The notes: generated by a model not told the origin, from the letters alone. A DNA stretch of 64,000 nucleotides from Vibrio sinaloensis DSM 21326 (GCF_000189275.1 NZ_AEVT01000056.1:1-64000); one strand, 5' to 3'. Positions 43,773-53,811 are shown, counted from the first letter of the stretch. Numbers and translations are program-made.

Positions 43773-45146
43773 ATGAAATGGACGTCAATCTTAAAACGTA
43801 GCTTAGTGGCTACCACACTCACATGCAGCGTTTATATACCCAACGCGTTGGCCGAGCTAGGGGAGCCTGAACTAGAAGATCTTAAATTCGGTTTCATCAA
43901 GTTAACCGACATGGCTCCGCTGGCTGTCGCTTACGAAAAAGGCTTCTTTGAGGATGAAGGGCTATACGTCACTTTAGAAGCACAAGCCAACTGGAAGGTG
44001 TTGTTAGACCGAGTGATTGATGGCGAACTGGATGGTGCGCATATGTTGTCCGGGCAACCACTCGGCGCCACGATTGGCATTGGGACGAAAGCAGAAGTGA
44101 TTACTGCGTTCAGTATGGATTTGAACGGTAATGCGATCACCGTTTCCAATAAAACTTGGCAGCAAATGAAGCCAAATATTCCTGTTCAAGCGGACGGAAA
44201 GTTGGTGCATCCAATAAAAGCGGACGCCTTGAAGCCAGTTGTAGAAAGTTACCTCGACGAAGGCAAGCCGTTCAACATGGGGATGGTGTTCCCGGTTTCT
44301 ACTCACAACTACGAACTTAGGTATTGGCTAGCCGCTGGTGGTATCCACCCTGGCTTCTATGCACCAGATTCTGGAGATAACAGTGGCCAGGTCAATGCAG
44401 ATGTTTTGCTGAGTGTTACACCACCACCTCAAATGCCAGCGACGATGGAAGCCGGAACAATTGAAGGCTACTGCGTTGGTGAACCTTGGAACCAGCAAGC
44501 GGTGTTTAAAGGTATAGGTGCGCCAGTGGTAACCGATTACGAAATCTGGAAGAACAATCCGGAAAAAGTCTTCGGTGTTTCTAAAGCATGGGCAGAGAAA
44601 TACCCGAATACCCATATTCGAGTGGTCAAAGCGCTGATTCGCGCGGCGCACTGGCTCGATGAAAACAACAACGCCAACCGAGTGGAGGCGGTGAAACTCT
44701 TAGCCAAAAGCGAATACGTAGGCGCGGATTTTGACGTGATTGCTAATTCAATGACTGGGACGTTCGAGTATGAAAAAGGGGATGTTCGCGAGGTTCCTGA
44801 CTTCAATGTGTTTTTCCGTCATAACGCCACTTATCCTTACTACAGTGACGCGATCTGGTACCTGACTCAAATGCGTCGCTGGGGACAAATTTCACAAGAA
44901 AAACCGGACAGCTGGTATATGGACGTCGCGAAACAAGTGTACCGTCCTGATATTTATCAACAAGCAGCACAAGCGTTGGTCAAAGACGGCGTACTTAACT
45001 CCAAAGATTTTCCCGACTTTTCGACTGAAGATGGCTTCAGAGCACCGCAAACGCACTTCATCGACAACATTGTGTATGACGGCCGCAGCCCGAACGCCTA
45101 TCTAGAGAAGTTTTCTATCGGCCTTAAAGGCAAAGACAAAGTATAA
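43773..45146 (+). CDS. nrtA: Nitrate ABC transporter substrate-binding protein
   Basis: This periplasmic nitrate-binding protein has 457 residues. The N-terminal 27 residues are a signal peptide. [28 protein letters not shown] and the [27 protein letters not shown] segments are signatures of the NrtA/NasF/CmpA family. I start at the ATG before KWTSIL with GGAG upstream. The longer open frame would begin inside the terminator loop. It is first in nrtABD-nirBD, after an attenuated leader and followed by an intercistronic hairpin. Confidence 0.95.
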   Translation: MKWTSILKRSLVATTLTCSVYIPNALAELGEPELEDLKFGFIKLTDMAPLAVAYEKGFFEDEGLYVTLEAQANWKVLLDRVIDGELDGAHMLSGQPLGATIGIGTKAEVITAFSMDLNGNAITVSNKTWQQMKPNIPVQADGKLVHPIKADALKPVVESYLDEGKPFNMGMVFPVSTHNYELRYWLAAGGIHPGFYAPDSGDNSGQVNADVLLSVTPPPQMPATMEAGTIEGYCVGEPWNQQAVFKGIGAPVVTDYEIWKNNPEKVFGVSKAWAEKYPNTHIRVVKALIRAAHWLDENNNANRVEAVKLLAKSEYVGADFDVIANSMTGTFEYEKGDVREVPDFNVFFRHNATYPYYSDAIWYLTQMRRWGQISQEKPDSWYMDVAKQVYRPDIYQQAAQALVKDGVLNSKDFPDFSTEDGFRAPQTHFIDNIVYDGRSPNAYLEKFSIGLKGKDKV

Positions 45147-45156
45147 GCCACGATAT

Positions 45157-45177
45157 TGGGGGCCCTTATGGCCCCCA
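45157..45177 (+). promoter_or_regulatory. Intercistronic hairpin between nrtA and nrtB
   Basis: TGGGGGCC, loop CTTAT, GGCCCCCA without a T-run, 10 bases after the nrtA stop. Such stems commonly protect the upstream message, giving more binding protein than permease; role inferred. Confidence 0.65.
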
Positions 45178-45209
45178 CACAATAACGACAAAAATGGATA
45201 GGAGTTGTT

Positions 45210-46178
45210 ATGTCGAGCAATGTAATCTCATTGATCCCGAGTAAAAAAATGGTAGCGAACAAGAGTCGGATCATCTTGCTACCGCTCATTGGTATTATCT
45301 TGTTTTTGGTGCTCTGGCACTTGAGTGCACGTCAAGTTCAAACCTCGTTGGGCACACTGCCGGGGCCTTCACAGACTTATCAGCAATTTAGCAATTTGGT
45401 GATTGAGCACCTTGAGGAACGAGATAAAGAAGTTGCCTTTATCGAGCGCCAAGAGAAAAGAAACGCCGCTAAATTAGCCAAAAACCCGGATGCTCAGGTC
45501 AAAATTCGCCCTTACACGGGCAAGCCGACTTTCTTTGATCAAATCGTGACTAGCCTCATCACGGTCGCGAGCGGCTTCTTACTCGCGACTGCAGTAGCCA
45601 TTCCGCTCGGGATTGTGCTCGGTCTAAATCAAGGCGTATATCAAGCGTTTAATCCGGTGATACAACTGCTAAAACCGGTTTCTCCGCTGGCTTGGCTGCC
45701 CATCGTTACCATGGTCGTGAGTGCGACCTACGTCAGTGATGACCCAATGTTTGCTAAATCCTTCGTTAATTCTTTGCTTACTGTCGCGCTATGTAGTCTA
45801 TGGCCGACACTGATCAATACGGCGGTTGGTGTGACGAGTGTTGATAAAGATCTAATCAACGTCAGTAAAGTTCTGCAACTTTCTTGGTGGCAGCATATTC
45901 GGGTCATTGTCTTGCCTTCTGCCATTCCAATGATTTTTACCGGACTTCGCCTGTCACTTGGTATTGCTTGGATGGTGTTAATTGCGGCGGAAATGCTCGC
46001 TCAAAACCCTGGGTTAGGTAAGTTCGTTTGGGACGAGTTTCAAAACGGAAGCTCAGCGTCACTTGGCAGAATAATGGTCGCTGTTATTACGATAGGTTTC
46101 ATCGGCTTACTGCTTGATAGAGGCATGCTGCAACTACAAAAGTTACTTTCTTGGAACAAACAACAGGCATTGCGTTAA
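45210..46178 (+). CDS. nrtB: Nitrate ABC transporter permease
   Basis: This inner-membrane subunit has 322 residues and about six helices. The ABC permease loop (LSWWQHIRVIVLPSAIPMIF) carries the family's EAA-type contact with the ATPase. A charged stretch of about 60 residues (HLEERDKEVAFIERQEKRN) is inserted after the first helix, as usual in NrtB. Ribosome binding site AGGAG. It lies 11 bases before the ATPase gene. Confidence 0.94.
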   Translation: MSSNVISLIPSKKMVANKSRIILLPLIGIILFLVLWHLSARQVQTSLGTLPGPSQTYQQFSNLVIEHLEERDKEVAFIERQEKRNAAKLAKNPDAQVKIRPYTGKPTFFDQIVTSLITVASGFLLATAVAIPLGIVLGLNQGVYQAFNPVIQLLKPVSPLAWLPIVTMVVSATYVSDDPMFAKSFVNSLLTVALCSLWPTLINTAVGVTSVDKDLINVSKVLQLSWWQHIRVIVLPSAIPMIFTGLRLSLGIAWMVLIAAEMLAQNPGLGKFVWDEFQNGSSASLGRIMVAVITIGFIGLLLDRGMLQLQKLLSWNKQQALR

Positions 46179-46189
46179 AGGAGTTACCT

Positions 46190-47044
46190 ATGTCTAAACC
46201 GCTATTAGATTTAACCCAACTTGGTATGAGATTCCCAACACCAAGTGGCGAGTTTATCGCACTAAAAAACGTCGACTTGCAGATCCAAAAAGGAGAGTTT
46301 GTTTCTTTGATAGGCCATTCAGGGTGTGGGAAATCAACCGTCCTTAATTTGGTTGCGGGTCTCCACCTACCAACCGATGGGGGTGTCATTGTTGATGGTC
46401 GTGAAGTCAGTGGGCCAGGCCCAGAAAGGGCTGTCGTTTTTCAAAATCATTCACTGCTTCCTTGGCTCACGGTATATCAAAACGTCGAATTAGCCGTGAA
46501 GCAAGTCGCGCCAGCTCGTGCAAAAGGCGACGTGAAAGCATGGGTTAAACAGCAGGTGGAGTATTATTTGGATCTCATTCAAATGTCTCATGCTTCTGAT
46601 AAAAAGCCAGACGAAATTTCAGGTGGTATGAAACAGCGAGTCGGAATTGCCCGAGCGCTCGCATTGCAGCCTAAGGTTCTGTTGATGGATGAACCCTTTG
46701 GCGCGTTAGACGCCTTGACCCGTGCGCACTTGCAAGATTCATTGATGAAGATTCAAGCCGATCTAAACAACACAGTGATCATGATTACTCATGACGTCGA
46801 TGAAGCGGTGTTGCTGTCAGACAAAATCGTCATGATGACTAACGGCCCGGCAGCCACTATTGGAGAGGTACTTTCAATCGACTTACCAAGGCCAAGAAAT
46901 CGTGTCGCTCTTGCCGATGATGTCACTTATCAAAAGTATCGCCAGTCCGTGTTGCGTTTCTTGTACGAAAAACAAACCAAAAACCCACTCACAGCACAGA
47001 GTCAGGAAGACAGAACTGCTGCTGTGCCGGCTAAGTCAGCGTAA
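46190..47044 (+). CDS. nrtD: Nitrate ABC transporter ATP-binding protein
   Basis: This ATPase of 284 residues has Walker A GHSGCGKST, signature EISGGMKQR (with the common QQ variation), Walker B VLLMDEPFGALD and the switch His in ITHDVDEA. It resembles NrtD/SsuB-type single ATPases. There is no NrtC-type fused binding domain. The start is the ATG with AAGGAG upstream; the frame runs into the nrtB end. It precedes nirB by 11 bases. Confidence 0.95.
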   Translation: MSKPLLDLTQLGMRFPTPSGEFIALKNVDLQIQKGEFVSLIGHSGCGKSTVLNLVAGLHLPTDGGVIVDGREVSGPGPERAVVFQNHSLLPWLTVYQNVELAVKQVAPARAKGDVKAWVKQQVEYYLDLIQMSHASDKKPDEISGGMKQRVGIARALALQPKVLLMDEPFGALDALTRAHLQDSLMKIQADLNNTVIMITHDVDEAVLLSDKIVMMTNGPAATIGEVLSIDLPRPRNRVALADDVTYQKYRQSVLRFLYEKQTKNPLTAQSQEDRTAAVPAKSA

Positions 47045-47055
47045 GGAGATCGTCT

Positions 47056-49539
47056 ATGGAACATGTTGTGATTGTGGGTAACGGTATGGTGGGGCACCAC
47101 TTAGTCGCTCAGTTAGTCGAGAAGGGGGCACATCTGGAGAAACGAATAACGGTAATAGGTGAAGAAAGATTTATTGCCTACGACCGGGTGCAATTGTCGT
47201 CGCTCTTTTCTGGTAATAGCCATGAAGGATTAATGCTGAGTAGTGAGGAATGGTACTCGAGACACAGTATCGAACTTATATTAGGCAGTCAGGTGACAGG
47301 AATTGAGCGCGATAAAAAGCGTTTACTTCTCGATGGAGATAGCGTGTTAGGGTATGACCAACTGGTGCTAGCAACAGGATCCTATCCATTTGTGCCTCCA
47401 ATTGAGGGCAATCAGCGTTCGAATATTTTTGTTTACCGGACACTTGATGATCTGTCTGAGATTAAGACTGCCTGTGAAGGCGCTAAAAGTGGCGCTGTCA
47501 TTGGTGGTGGGCTGCTAGGGTTGGAAGCTGCCAATGCGTTAAAACTGCTGGGGGTCGAAACCCATGTTGTTGAGTTTGCGCCGCGTTTAATGCCCGTTCA
47601 ACTCGATGAGGCGGCGGGGGGCTTACTAAAAGATAAGATTGAGCAGCTCGGTTTAACGGTCCATACCAGCACGGCGACAGAAAAAATTTGTGATGGTGAA
47701 AGTGCGCGTCATCGCATGGTATTTAAAGATGCAGATCCGTTAGAGGTCGATGTCATTGTCTTCTCTGCGGGTATTCGCCCACAAGATACGTTGGCTAGAG
47801 AGTCGGGCATTGCAATTGGAGAACGCGGTGGGATCGTCATTGATAACCAATGCAAAACCAGCGACGAAAACATATACGCGATTGGTGAATGTGCTTTGTG
47901 GCAAGAGCAAATTTTTGGGCTCGTTGCCCCTGGTTACACGATGGCACGAGTGGTCGCTGACAGTTTGACTGGTCAAAAACAGAGCCTCTTTGAAGGCGCT
48001 GACATGAGCACTAAGCTTAAACTTCTTGGAGTAGATGTGGCGTCGATTGGAGACGCACATAAGACGACTCAGGGAGCGCAAGAAATGATGCTTCACGACA
48101 GTGTGGCTGGGGTCTACAAGAAGCTTGTGGTAGATGAATCAGGTACACAGTTGTTGGGGGCCATTTTAGTCGGTGATAACAGTGATTATGATGCGCTACT
48201 TCAATGTTATCTGAATAAAACGCCGTTACCCGACCACGCTGCGAACTTACTGTTTGACACGAAAATGCTCCAAGGTGACATGGCAGACACAGCGGTTATC
48301 TGTTCTTGTCACAACGTAACGAAAGGCGATTTGGTATCTGCAATTCACGCCGGAGCGCAAGATCTTGATAGCCTCAAAGCGACGACCAAAGCGGGAACAG
48401 GCTGTGGTGGTTGCAGCAACATGGTTAAATCTGTGTTGGACACAGAGTTGAGTGCGATGGGGGTTGAGGTCAATCACCATATTTGTGAGCATTTCGAATT
48501 GTCCCGCCAAGAGCTGTTCCACATTTGCCAGGTAGAGCAGATCAAAGACTTTGATTCCTTGTTGAAAAAACACGGTAAAGGCCACGGTTGCGATTTATGC
48601 AAACCGACCGCAGCTTCTGTGTTCGCCTCGCTATGGAATGAGCACATTATGGAACCTCAACATAGTGCTTTGCAGGATTCCAACGATGCTTTCATGGCTA
48701 ACTTACAAAAAGACGGCTCCTACTCTGTTGTACCGCGAGTGGCTGGTGGGGAAATTACACCAGATAAGCTGATCGTACTAGGACAGGTCGCTAAGAAGTA
48801 TGACCTTTACACCAAGATCACCGGTGGACAGCGGGTGGATTTATTTGGTGCTCAGGTTGAGCAATTGCCGGAGATTTGGCAATCGCTTATCGATGCAGGT
48901 TTTGAAACCGGGCATGCCTACGGCAAATCACTGCGTACCGTGAAATCTTGTGTTGGCTCAACGTGGTGTCGATATGGAGTTGATGACTCTGTTGGTCTCG
49001 CTATCGAGCTGGAGAACCGCTACAAAGGCTTACGTGCGCCCCACAAAATAAAGTTCGCTGTTTCCGGATGTACCCGAGAGTGTGCAGAAGCACAGAGTAA
49101 GGATATTGGCGTAATAGCAACAGAGAATGGCTGGAACCTTTATGTGTGTGGTAACGGTGGAATGAGGCCAAGGCATGCCGATTTGTTTGCTTCCGATCTG
49201 TCTAAACACGAATTAATTGCTCTGATTGATCGTGTGTTGATGTTTTATGTCCGCACGGCTGACAAGTTACAAAGAACCTCCGTTTGGATGGAAAACTTAG
49301 ACGGTGGGCTCGACTACTTGCAGCACGTAGTCATTGAAGATTCACTTGGAATTGTGGATGCGCTGGAGGCGCAGATGCAACATGTGGTTGATACCTACCA
49401 ATGTGAATGGAAGAGCACACTGGAAGCGACTGAAAAATTGGAAAAGTTCACGCCATTTATTAACAGTGATGCGCAAAGTCAGACTCTGCCGTACCAACGA
49501 GTCCGTGGGCAAAGAATTCCAATCAAGGAGGACGTATAA
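47056..49539 (+). CDS. nirB: NADH-dependent nitrite reductase large subunit
   Basis: This protein of 827 residues reduces nitrite to ammonium. FAD/NADH domain: VIVGNGMVGHHL at the N-terminus and GAVIGGGLLGLEAANALK. The BFD-type 2Fe-2S region has CSCHNVTKGD and GCGGCSNM. The sirohaem/4Fe-4S ligands are Cys632 and Cys638 (CVGSTWC) and Cys672 and Cys676 (CTREC). All expected ligands are present. Ribosome binding site AAGGAG. It abuts nirD. Confidence 0.97.
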   Translation: MEHVVIVGNGMVGHHLVAQLVEKGAHLEKRITVIGEERFIAYDRVQLSSLFSGNSHEGLMLSSEEWYSRHSIELILGSQVTGIERDKKRLLLDGDSVLGYDQLVLATGSYPFVPPIEGNQRSNIFVYRTLDDLSEIKTACEGAKSGAVIGGGLLGLEAANALKLLGVETHVVEFAPRLMPVQLDEAAGGLLKDKIEQLGLTVHTSTATEKICDGESARHRMVFKDADPLEVDVIVFSAGIRPQDTLARESGIAIGERGGIVIDNQCKTSDENIYAIGECALWQEQIFGLVAPGYTMARVVADSLTGQKQSLFEGADMSTKLKLLGVDVASIGDAHKTTQGAQEMMLHDSVAGVYKKLVVDESGTQLLGAILVGDNSDYDALLQCYLNKTPLPDHAANLLFDTKMLQGDMADTAVICSCHNVTKGDLVSAIHAGAQDLDSLKATTKAGTGCGGCSNMVKSVLDTELSAMGVEVNHHICEHFELSRQELFHICQVEQIKDFDSLLKKHGKGHGCDLCKPTAASVFASLWNEHIMEPQHSALQDSNDAFMANLQKDGSYSVVPRVAGGEITPDKLIVLGQVAKKYDLYTKITGGQRVDLFGAQVEQLPEIWQSLIDAGFETGHAYGKSLRTVKSCVGSTWCRYGVDDSVGLAIELENRYKGLRAPHKIKFAVSGCTRECAEAQSKDIGVIATENGWNLYVCGNGGMRPRHADLFASDLSKHELIALIDRVLMFYVRTADKLQRTSVWMENLDGGLDYLQHVVIEDSLGIVDALEAQMQHVVDTYQCEWKSTLEATEKLEKFTPFINSDAQSQTLPYQRVRGQRIPIKEDV

Positions 49540-49866
49540 ATGTCAGAATTAGTGAAGACCAAAGTGTGCGAATTGGCTGATTTACGCCCTTATCAAGGCA
49601 GAAGTGCGATGTTAGATGGTGACCAAGTTGCGCTGTTCAACATCCCCAATACGGGGGTATTTGCCGTCCAAAACTGGGACCCGATAGGTAAGGCGTTTGT
49701 ACTAAGTCGCGGGATCGTTGGTGATGTAAAAGGCACGTTATGCGTTGCGTCCCCCCTTTATAAACAACACTTCAGCTTAGAAACAGGCCAGTGTATAGAA
49801 GACCCATCAATCCGTTTGAAAGTTTGGCAAGTGGAAGTAAGCGAAGGGCAAGTACTCTTGAGTTGA
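49540..49866 (+). CDS. nirD: Nitrite reductase small subunit
   Basis: This Rieske-fold subunit of 108 residues partners NirB. As in other NirD proteins, the Cys-His cluster ligands are missing (ASPLYKQHFSLETGQC), so it holds no iron-sulfur centre. Its ATG follows the nirB TAA directly with AAGGAGG upstream. Last gene of the nrt-nir unit. Confidence 0.95.
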   Translation: MSELVKTKVCELADLRPYQGRSAMLDGDQVALFNIPNTGVFAVQNWDPIGKAFVLSRGIVGDVKGTLCVASPLYKQHFSLETGQCIEDPSIRLKVWQVEVSEGQVLLS

Positions 49867-49869
49867 GCT

Positions 49870-49908
49870 TAGGGGCACGACAGCAAGTGCGGTGCCCCTA
49901 GCGATTTT
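49870..49908 (+). terminator. Intrinsic terminator after nirD
   Basis: TAGGGGCAC, 13-base loop, GTGCCCCTA followed by GCGATTTTTA. The long loop and short gap before the T-run make it moderate in strength. Confidence 0.7.
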
Positions 49909-49978
49909 TACAGACAAAAAAATTCTGGACTCACAATAAAACACTGTTCATAATGATTTCGCGAATAGGAGAATTGTT

Positions 49979-50461
49979 ATGAATAAACTTTGGTCTGTCT
50001 TGCTACTCACCGCATTTCTAGCGGGATGTATGTGGTACCCAAGTGATGACGAATATTACAAGCCTGTGGTTCAACAACAGCGACAGCATTCAGTAAATTC
50101 GTCAATCAAAACGGTTATTGAAGACAAGTACCAAGGTCTACAACAGAATATTCATGGCTACAGCATCAGCGTTTATCCAACAACGAATGAAGACAACGCA
50201 ATCTCGCTGTTAGTGTTATTAGAATCAAAAGATAAAAGTGACGTTATCGATCATGCTGAAATCGTCACAGAAGCCGGCGCTCTGATGGCGGGCCCGAACT
50301 ATCTCACTATGTCGACCAAATCCGTTGGTGAGGATGGTGTAACCCGAATCCTTTACGAAGCAAAGTACCCGCCACTTAGAACCTCTCCGCAGCATTTAAT
50401 GGTATTTTTGACGGACCATAACGGTGGTCGAATCGAATTTGCGTTTGAACAAACCAGTTAA
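49979..50461 (+). CDS. Small lipoprotein of unknown function
   Basis: This 160-residue protein has a lipoprotein signal peptide, LLLTAFLAGC, placing Cys17 as the lipidated residue; Met-Trp follows, so outer-membrane sorting is plausible. The mature part is a compact mixed alpha/beta domain with no motif I recognise. The start has AGGAG upstream. A single-gene unit between the nir terminator and a LysR gene. Confidence 0.8.
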   Translation: MNKLWSVLLLTAFLAGCMWYPSDDEYYKPVVQQQRQHSVNSSIKTVIEDKYQGLQQNIHGYSISVYPTTNEDNAISLLVLLESKDKSDVIDHAEIVTEAGALMAGPNYLTMSTKSVGEDGVTRILYEAKYPPLRTSPQHLMVFLTDHNGGRIEFAFEQTS

Positions 50462-50518
50462 AACGCCCTTTACTAAACCTCGATTTACGGGAAATTCCTC
50501 ATAGAGTGTGAGTTTCCC

Positions 50519-51493
50519 TTTAGCTTTTCCCCCAGATACCACTTAGAATACGTCTTTCGTAAAGGACATTACGGAAACGTATGAGAAACACCGACGATTA
50601 CATCATCTTTTATCACCTAGTCGAACAGGGCTCTTTCAGTGCTGCGGCTAAACAGATGGAGCTGACTAAATCCGTTGTCAGCAAGCGCATTGCTAAACTT
50701 GAGAAAGAGATAGGAGTTCAACTTTTATATCGCACAACCCGTACTCTCAAGCTTACCGAAGCAGGGCAGTCATTTTTCGAGCACGCTCGTCGTGTTTTTC
50801 AAGCGGTCGCTACCGCGGAAGAGTCTATTGTTGGCTTAGGTAAAAGTCTCTCGGGAAACATCAAAATCACGGTACCAACCATCTCCGGTGAATTAATTCT
50901 TCCCACCGTCATTTCTGAATTCAACTTGCAATACCCAGACATTAATATCGACATGGAGCTGGACAATCGGTTCGCTGATATTATCAATGAAGGCTTTGAT
51001 TTGGCGATTCGCACTGGTGTGTTGCCTGACTCTAGCTTGATTGCGCGCAAGCTGGTGGATGCCAACTGGGTTGTGTGTGCCTCTCCGATGTATTTAGCCA
51101 AACATGGCAAACCAGCCAGCCCTAAAGCCTTAGTTGATCACAACTGTCTTGCGTACGCGTATCAAGAAACAGGGGCTCGTGAATGGGCGTTCAAGTCAGA
51201 GAGCGGCATCTATCAAGTACAAGTGGATGGTAACCTGTGCACCAACAACTCATCGGCCTTACGCAATGTTGCGTTGCTTGGACAAGGGCTCATTTATGTG
51301 CCACGAGTATTAGTCTATGAAGATTTACAGCAGGGGAAATTGATTCAGCTTTTCAAAGATGAAACGGCAAAGTGTTTAGGTATCTACACAGTTTATCCGT
51401 ATACACGCCAACAACCTGAAAAAGTAAAACTTTTTATCGATCATCTTTATACCTGCTTCCAAAGCCGAAGCCACCAGTTTTAGCTTTTCCCCC
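50519..51493. repeat. 15-bp direct repeat flanking the LysR gene
   Basis: TTTAGCTTTTCCCCC occurs at 50519-50533 (48 bases before the LysR start) and at 51479-51493 (overlapping the LysR stop codon), 960 bases apart. Listed as one span; only the two ends are the repeat. Could be a regulator site or a scar of gene insertion. Confidence 0.8.
50581..51483 (+). CDS. LysR-family transcriptional regulator
   Basis: This regulator of 300 residues has helix-turn-helix VEQGSFSAAAKQMELTKSVV at 13-35 and a substrate domain of the CrgA/AaeR-like group: LSGNIKITVPTISGELIL, then EGFDLAIRTG. The gene points toward dld with 427 bases between, so dld could be a target, but that is a guess. The ribosome binding site is weak. 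A perfect 15-bp repeat brackets the gene. Confidence 0.9.
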   Translation: MRNTDDYIIFYHLVEQGSFSAAAKQMELTKSVVSKRIAKLEKEIGVQLLYRTTRTLKLTEAGQSFFEHARRVFQAVATAEESIVGLGKSLSGNIKITVPTISGELILPTVISEFNLQYPDINIDMELDNRFADIINEGFDLAIRTGVLPDSSLIARKLVDANWVVCASPMYLAKHGKPASPKALVDHNCLAYAYQETGAREWAFKSESGIYQVQVDGNLCTNNSSALRNVALLGQGLIYVPRVLVYEDLQQGKLIQLFKDETAKCLGIYTVYPYTRQQPEKVKLFIDHLYTCFQSRSHQF

Positions 51494-51910
51494 TTTTACT
51501 GCCACCAGCGTTTATAAGCCACTATTTTTATCAAAAAACGTGGGTGACCTTATTGGCAGTGTCAGTGTATTAGTAACACAACATTAACCTATTGACGAAA
51601 AATGTTGCATCTAGGTTGAAAGGGTATGGAAGGCTGTATCGTCCTTCATGGCTTATGTATTAGTTGGTACATAGGCCTTTTATGCAATAAGAGCCCACAA
51701 GCTTGTTACGCAAGTTAACAATTGTCTAGCGATTGTTTCTTTCTGGAAACGATATGTTTCTTTGTTGAAAATTCTTAATGTGTAACTTTATCTGTCTGAA
51801 ATTTAAAGATTAAATTTTTCTATGAACTTTAAGGGCTTGCTTCAGTTTAAATCGGCGATGGACGGCTCAAATCGGACTACCTATATTGGACGGGCATAAT
51901 AACTAGAGAT
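51484..51910 (+). other. 427-base region upstream of dld
   Basis: No gene seen. Two hairpins occur: GAAGG / CCTTC at 51629-51647 and a stronger one at 51650-51677. The remainder, to the dld start, is AT-rich and must hold the dld promoter, which I could not fix. TTGTTGAAAATTC near 51760 and TATATT at 51890-51895 were the only promoter-like words noted. Confidence 0.4.
51650..51683 (+). terminator. Probable terminator of the LysR gene
   Basis: GGCTTATGTA, loop of eight, TACATAGGCC (one G-U pair) followed by TTTTAT. It lies about 165 bases past the LysR stop; it could instead act as an attenuator in a dld leader. Confidence 0.6.
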
Positions 51911-53623
51911 ATGGATATGAAACGAGAGCAGCTGATTGACGCATTCAACGCCATTGTTGGGCAAGAAAATGTCATTACCGACCAAGTAAAGAACAAATAC
52001 TATCGAAGCGGGTTCCGCTCAGGAGGCGGTAGTGCATTGGCCGTGGTTTTTCCTAATTCGCTCGTTGAGCAGTGGAAAGTCATTCAGCAATGTGTTGAAG
52101 CTAACTGCATTATTATTATGCAAGCGGCAAAAACGGGCCTTACTGAAGGATCTGCTCCTAGCGGTGATGACTATGACCGTGATGTCGTAGTGATTAATAT
52201 CACTAAGATGAAGCAAATCTATCTAATCGACGGTGGTAAACAGGCGATATGCCTACCTGGAGCCAGTTTACACTCGCTTGAAAAAGAGTTACGCGCAGTT
52301 AATCGAGCACCTCATTCTGTCATTGGATCATCTTCATTAGGTGCTACCGTAGTTGGTGGCATCGCCAACAACTCAGGTGGTGCACTGGTAAAACGCGGAC
52401 CAGCCTATACAGAACTGGCGATCTTTGCTCAAGTCAACAAAGATGGAGAGCTTAACCTCGTTAACCACTTAGGAATTGATGGGCTAGGCGACACGCCAGA
52501 GGAGATCCTGCAAAATATTCAAGACGGCAGTTTTGAGCCAGCTAACGTAATCCATGACGAGCGCATGGCATCAGACAAAGAGTACGATGAACGAGTACGT
52601 GATGTAACCTCAGACATCCCATCAAGATTCAACGCTGATGAACGGCGTCTTTTTGAAGCTAGTGGTTGTGCGGGTAAATTAGGCATATTTGCGGTACGTG
52701 TCGACAGCTATCCAATTCCTGAAAAGGAGCAAGTCTTCTATCTAGGGACCAAAGATCCCAACAAGCTGACCAAGCTGCGCAAAGATTTTCTAACCCAGTT
52801 TAAAAACTTACCTGAGATGGGTGAGTACCTTCACCGTGACATATTCAATATGGCTGAGACTTACGGTAAAGATGTGTTCTTATCGATTGATAAACTGGGT
52901 ACCGATAACTTGCCTAAGATGTTCTCATTAAAAGCCAAAGTGGAGAACTTCTTAGAGCGCGTGCCTTTGGTCAGTAAGTATCTTCCGGACACCATTTTGT
53001 ACTACGCAAGTAAGCTGTTTCCTCAGCATTTGCCTAAGCGAATGCTTGAATTCCGAGACGAGTACGAACATCACTTAATTCTTAAAATGAGTGATGGTGG
53101 AATTGCAGAAGCTCAAAAATATCTGAAAGAAGTATGGGCGGCAGAACCTGACAGTGATTTTTTTGAATGTACCCCAGAAGAGGGGAAAAAAGCCTACTTA
53201 CACCGATTTGCGGCAGCAGGAGCAGCGATTCGCTATGAAACTATCCATCGCAATGAAGTGGAAGACATTGTCGCGTTAGACATTGCGCTGCGCCGAAATG
53301 ACGATGAATGGTTGGAAACATTACCTGAAGAAGTGAGCGAAAACTTGGTGACATCGCTCTATTATGGTCATTTCATGTGTTACGTGTTCCATCAAGATTA
53401 TATTTTCAAGAAAGGCACTGACACCAAGCGGATGAAAAAGCTCATGCTTGAGCACCTTAATAGTCGCGGCGCTAAATATCCAGCAGAGCATAACGTTGGG
53501 CATTTGTACGAAGCGGAAAACTCGTTACAAAAGTTCTACCATCAGTTAGACCCGACCAATACCTTCAATCCGGGTATCGGGAAAATGGACAGGTACAAGC
53601 GAAACTGTAACTGTTGCGCATAG
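51911..53623 (+). CDS. dld: Quinone-dependent D-lactate dehydrogenase
   Basis: This peripheral membrane FAD enzyme of 570 residues (E. coli Dld 571) oxidises D-lactate to pyruvate and feeds the quinone pool. FAD-domain phrases MQAAKTGLTEGSAPSGDDYD and PHSVIGSSSLGATVVGGIAN match Dld closely. The C-terminal part ends PTNTFNPGIGKMD, with a cysteine-rich tail NCNCCA. Two tandem ATG codons (51911 and 51917) are possible; GAGAT favours the second slightly. Single-gene unit with its own terminator. Confidence 0.95.
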   Translation: MDMKREQLIDAFNAIVGQENVITDQVKNKYYRSGFRSGGGSALAVVFPNSLVEQWKVIQQCVEANCIIIMQAAKTGLTEGSAPSGDDYDRDVVVINITKMKQIYLIDGGKQAICLPGASLHSLEKELRAVNRAPHSVIGSSSLGATVVGGIANNSGGALVKRGPAYTELAIFAQVNKDGELNLVNHLGIDGLGDTPEEILQNIQDGSFEPANVIHDERMASDKEYDERVRDVTSDIPSRFNADERRLFEASGCAGKLGIFAVRVDSYPIPEKEQVFYLGTKDPNKLTKLRKDFLTQFKNLPEMGEYLHRDIFNMAETYGKDVFLSIDKLGTDNLPKMFSLKAKVENFLERVPLVSKYLPDTILYYASKLFPQHLPKRMLEFRDEYEHHLILKMSDGGIAEAQKYLKEVWAAEPDSDFFECTPEEGKKAYLHRFAAAGAAIRYETIHRNEVEDIVALDIALRRNDDEWLETLPEEVSENLVTSLYYGHFMCYVFHQDYIFKKGTDTKRMKKLMLEHLNSRGAKYPAEHNVGHLYEAENSLQKFYHQLDPTNTFNPGIGKMDRYKRNCNCCA

Positions 53624-53635
53624 TTTAAAGATCTC

Positions 53636-53669
53636 ATAAGGCTTCCATCACGGGAGCCTTATTATTTTG
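53636..53669 (+). terminator. Intrinsic terminator of dld
   Basis: ATAAGGCTTCC, loop ATCAC, GGGAGCCTTAT (one G-U pair) followed by TATTTTGATTT, 12 bases after the stop codon. Confidence 0.88.
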
Positions 53670-53783
53670 ATTTGGCATGAAGGCTAACAGCATAAGAACG
53701 TATCGAAAACCGAGCAAACTGGTGCTTAATTCAGCTTAAAGATGGCTTTTTAATCATATGATTCAAAAAGATAGAATTAACGG

Positions 53784-53811
53784 TTGACCAATATTATCAA
53801 TCCGTTAAAGT
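53784..53811 (+). promoter_or_regulatory. Promoter of the Leu-Cys tRNA operon
   Basis: TTGACC, 16-base spacer, TAAAGT, followed by the G/C-rich ACGCG discriminator usual for stringently controlled stable RNA genes. It is near-identical in layout to the promoter at 31525. Confidence 0.72.

Noticed and set aside
49540..49866. NirD as a defective Rieske protein because of missing Cys-His ligands
   Set aside because: NirD proteins normally lack these ligands, so this is the usual state.
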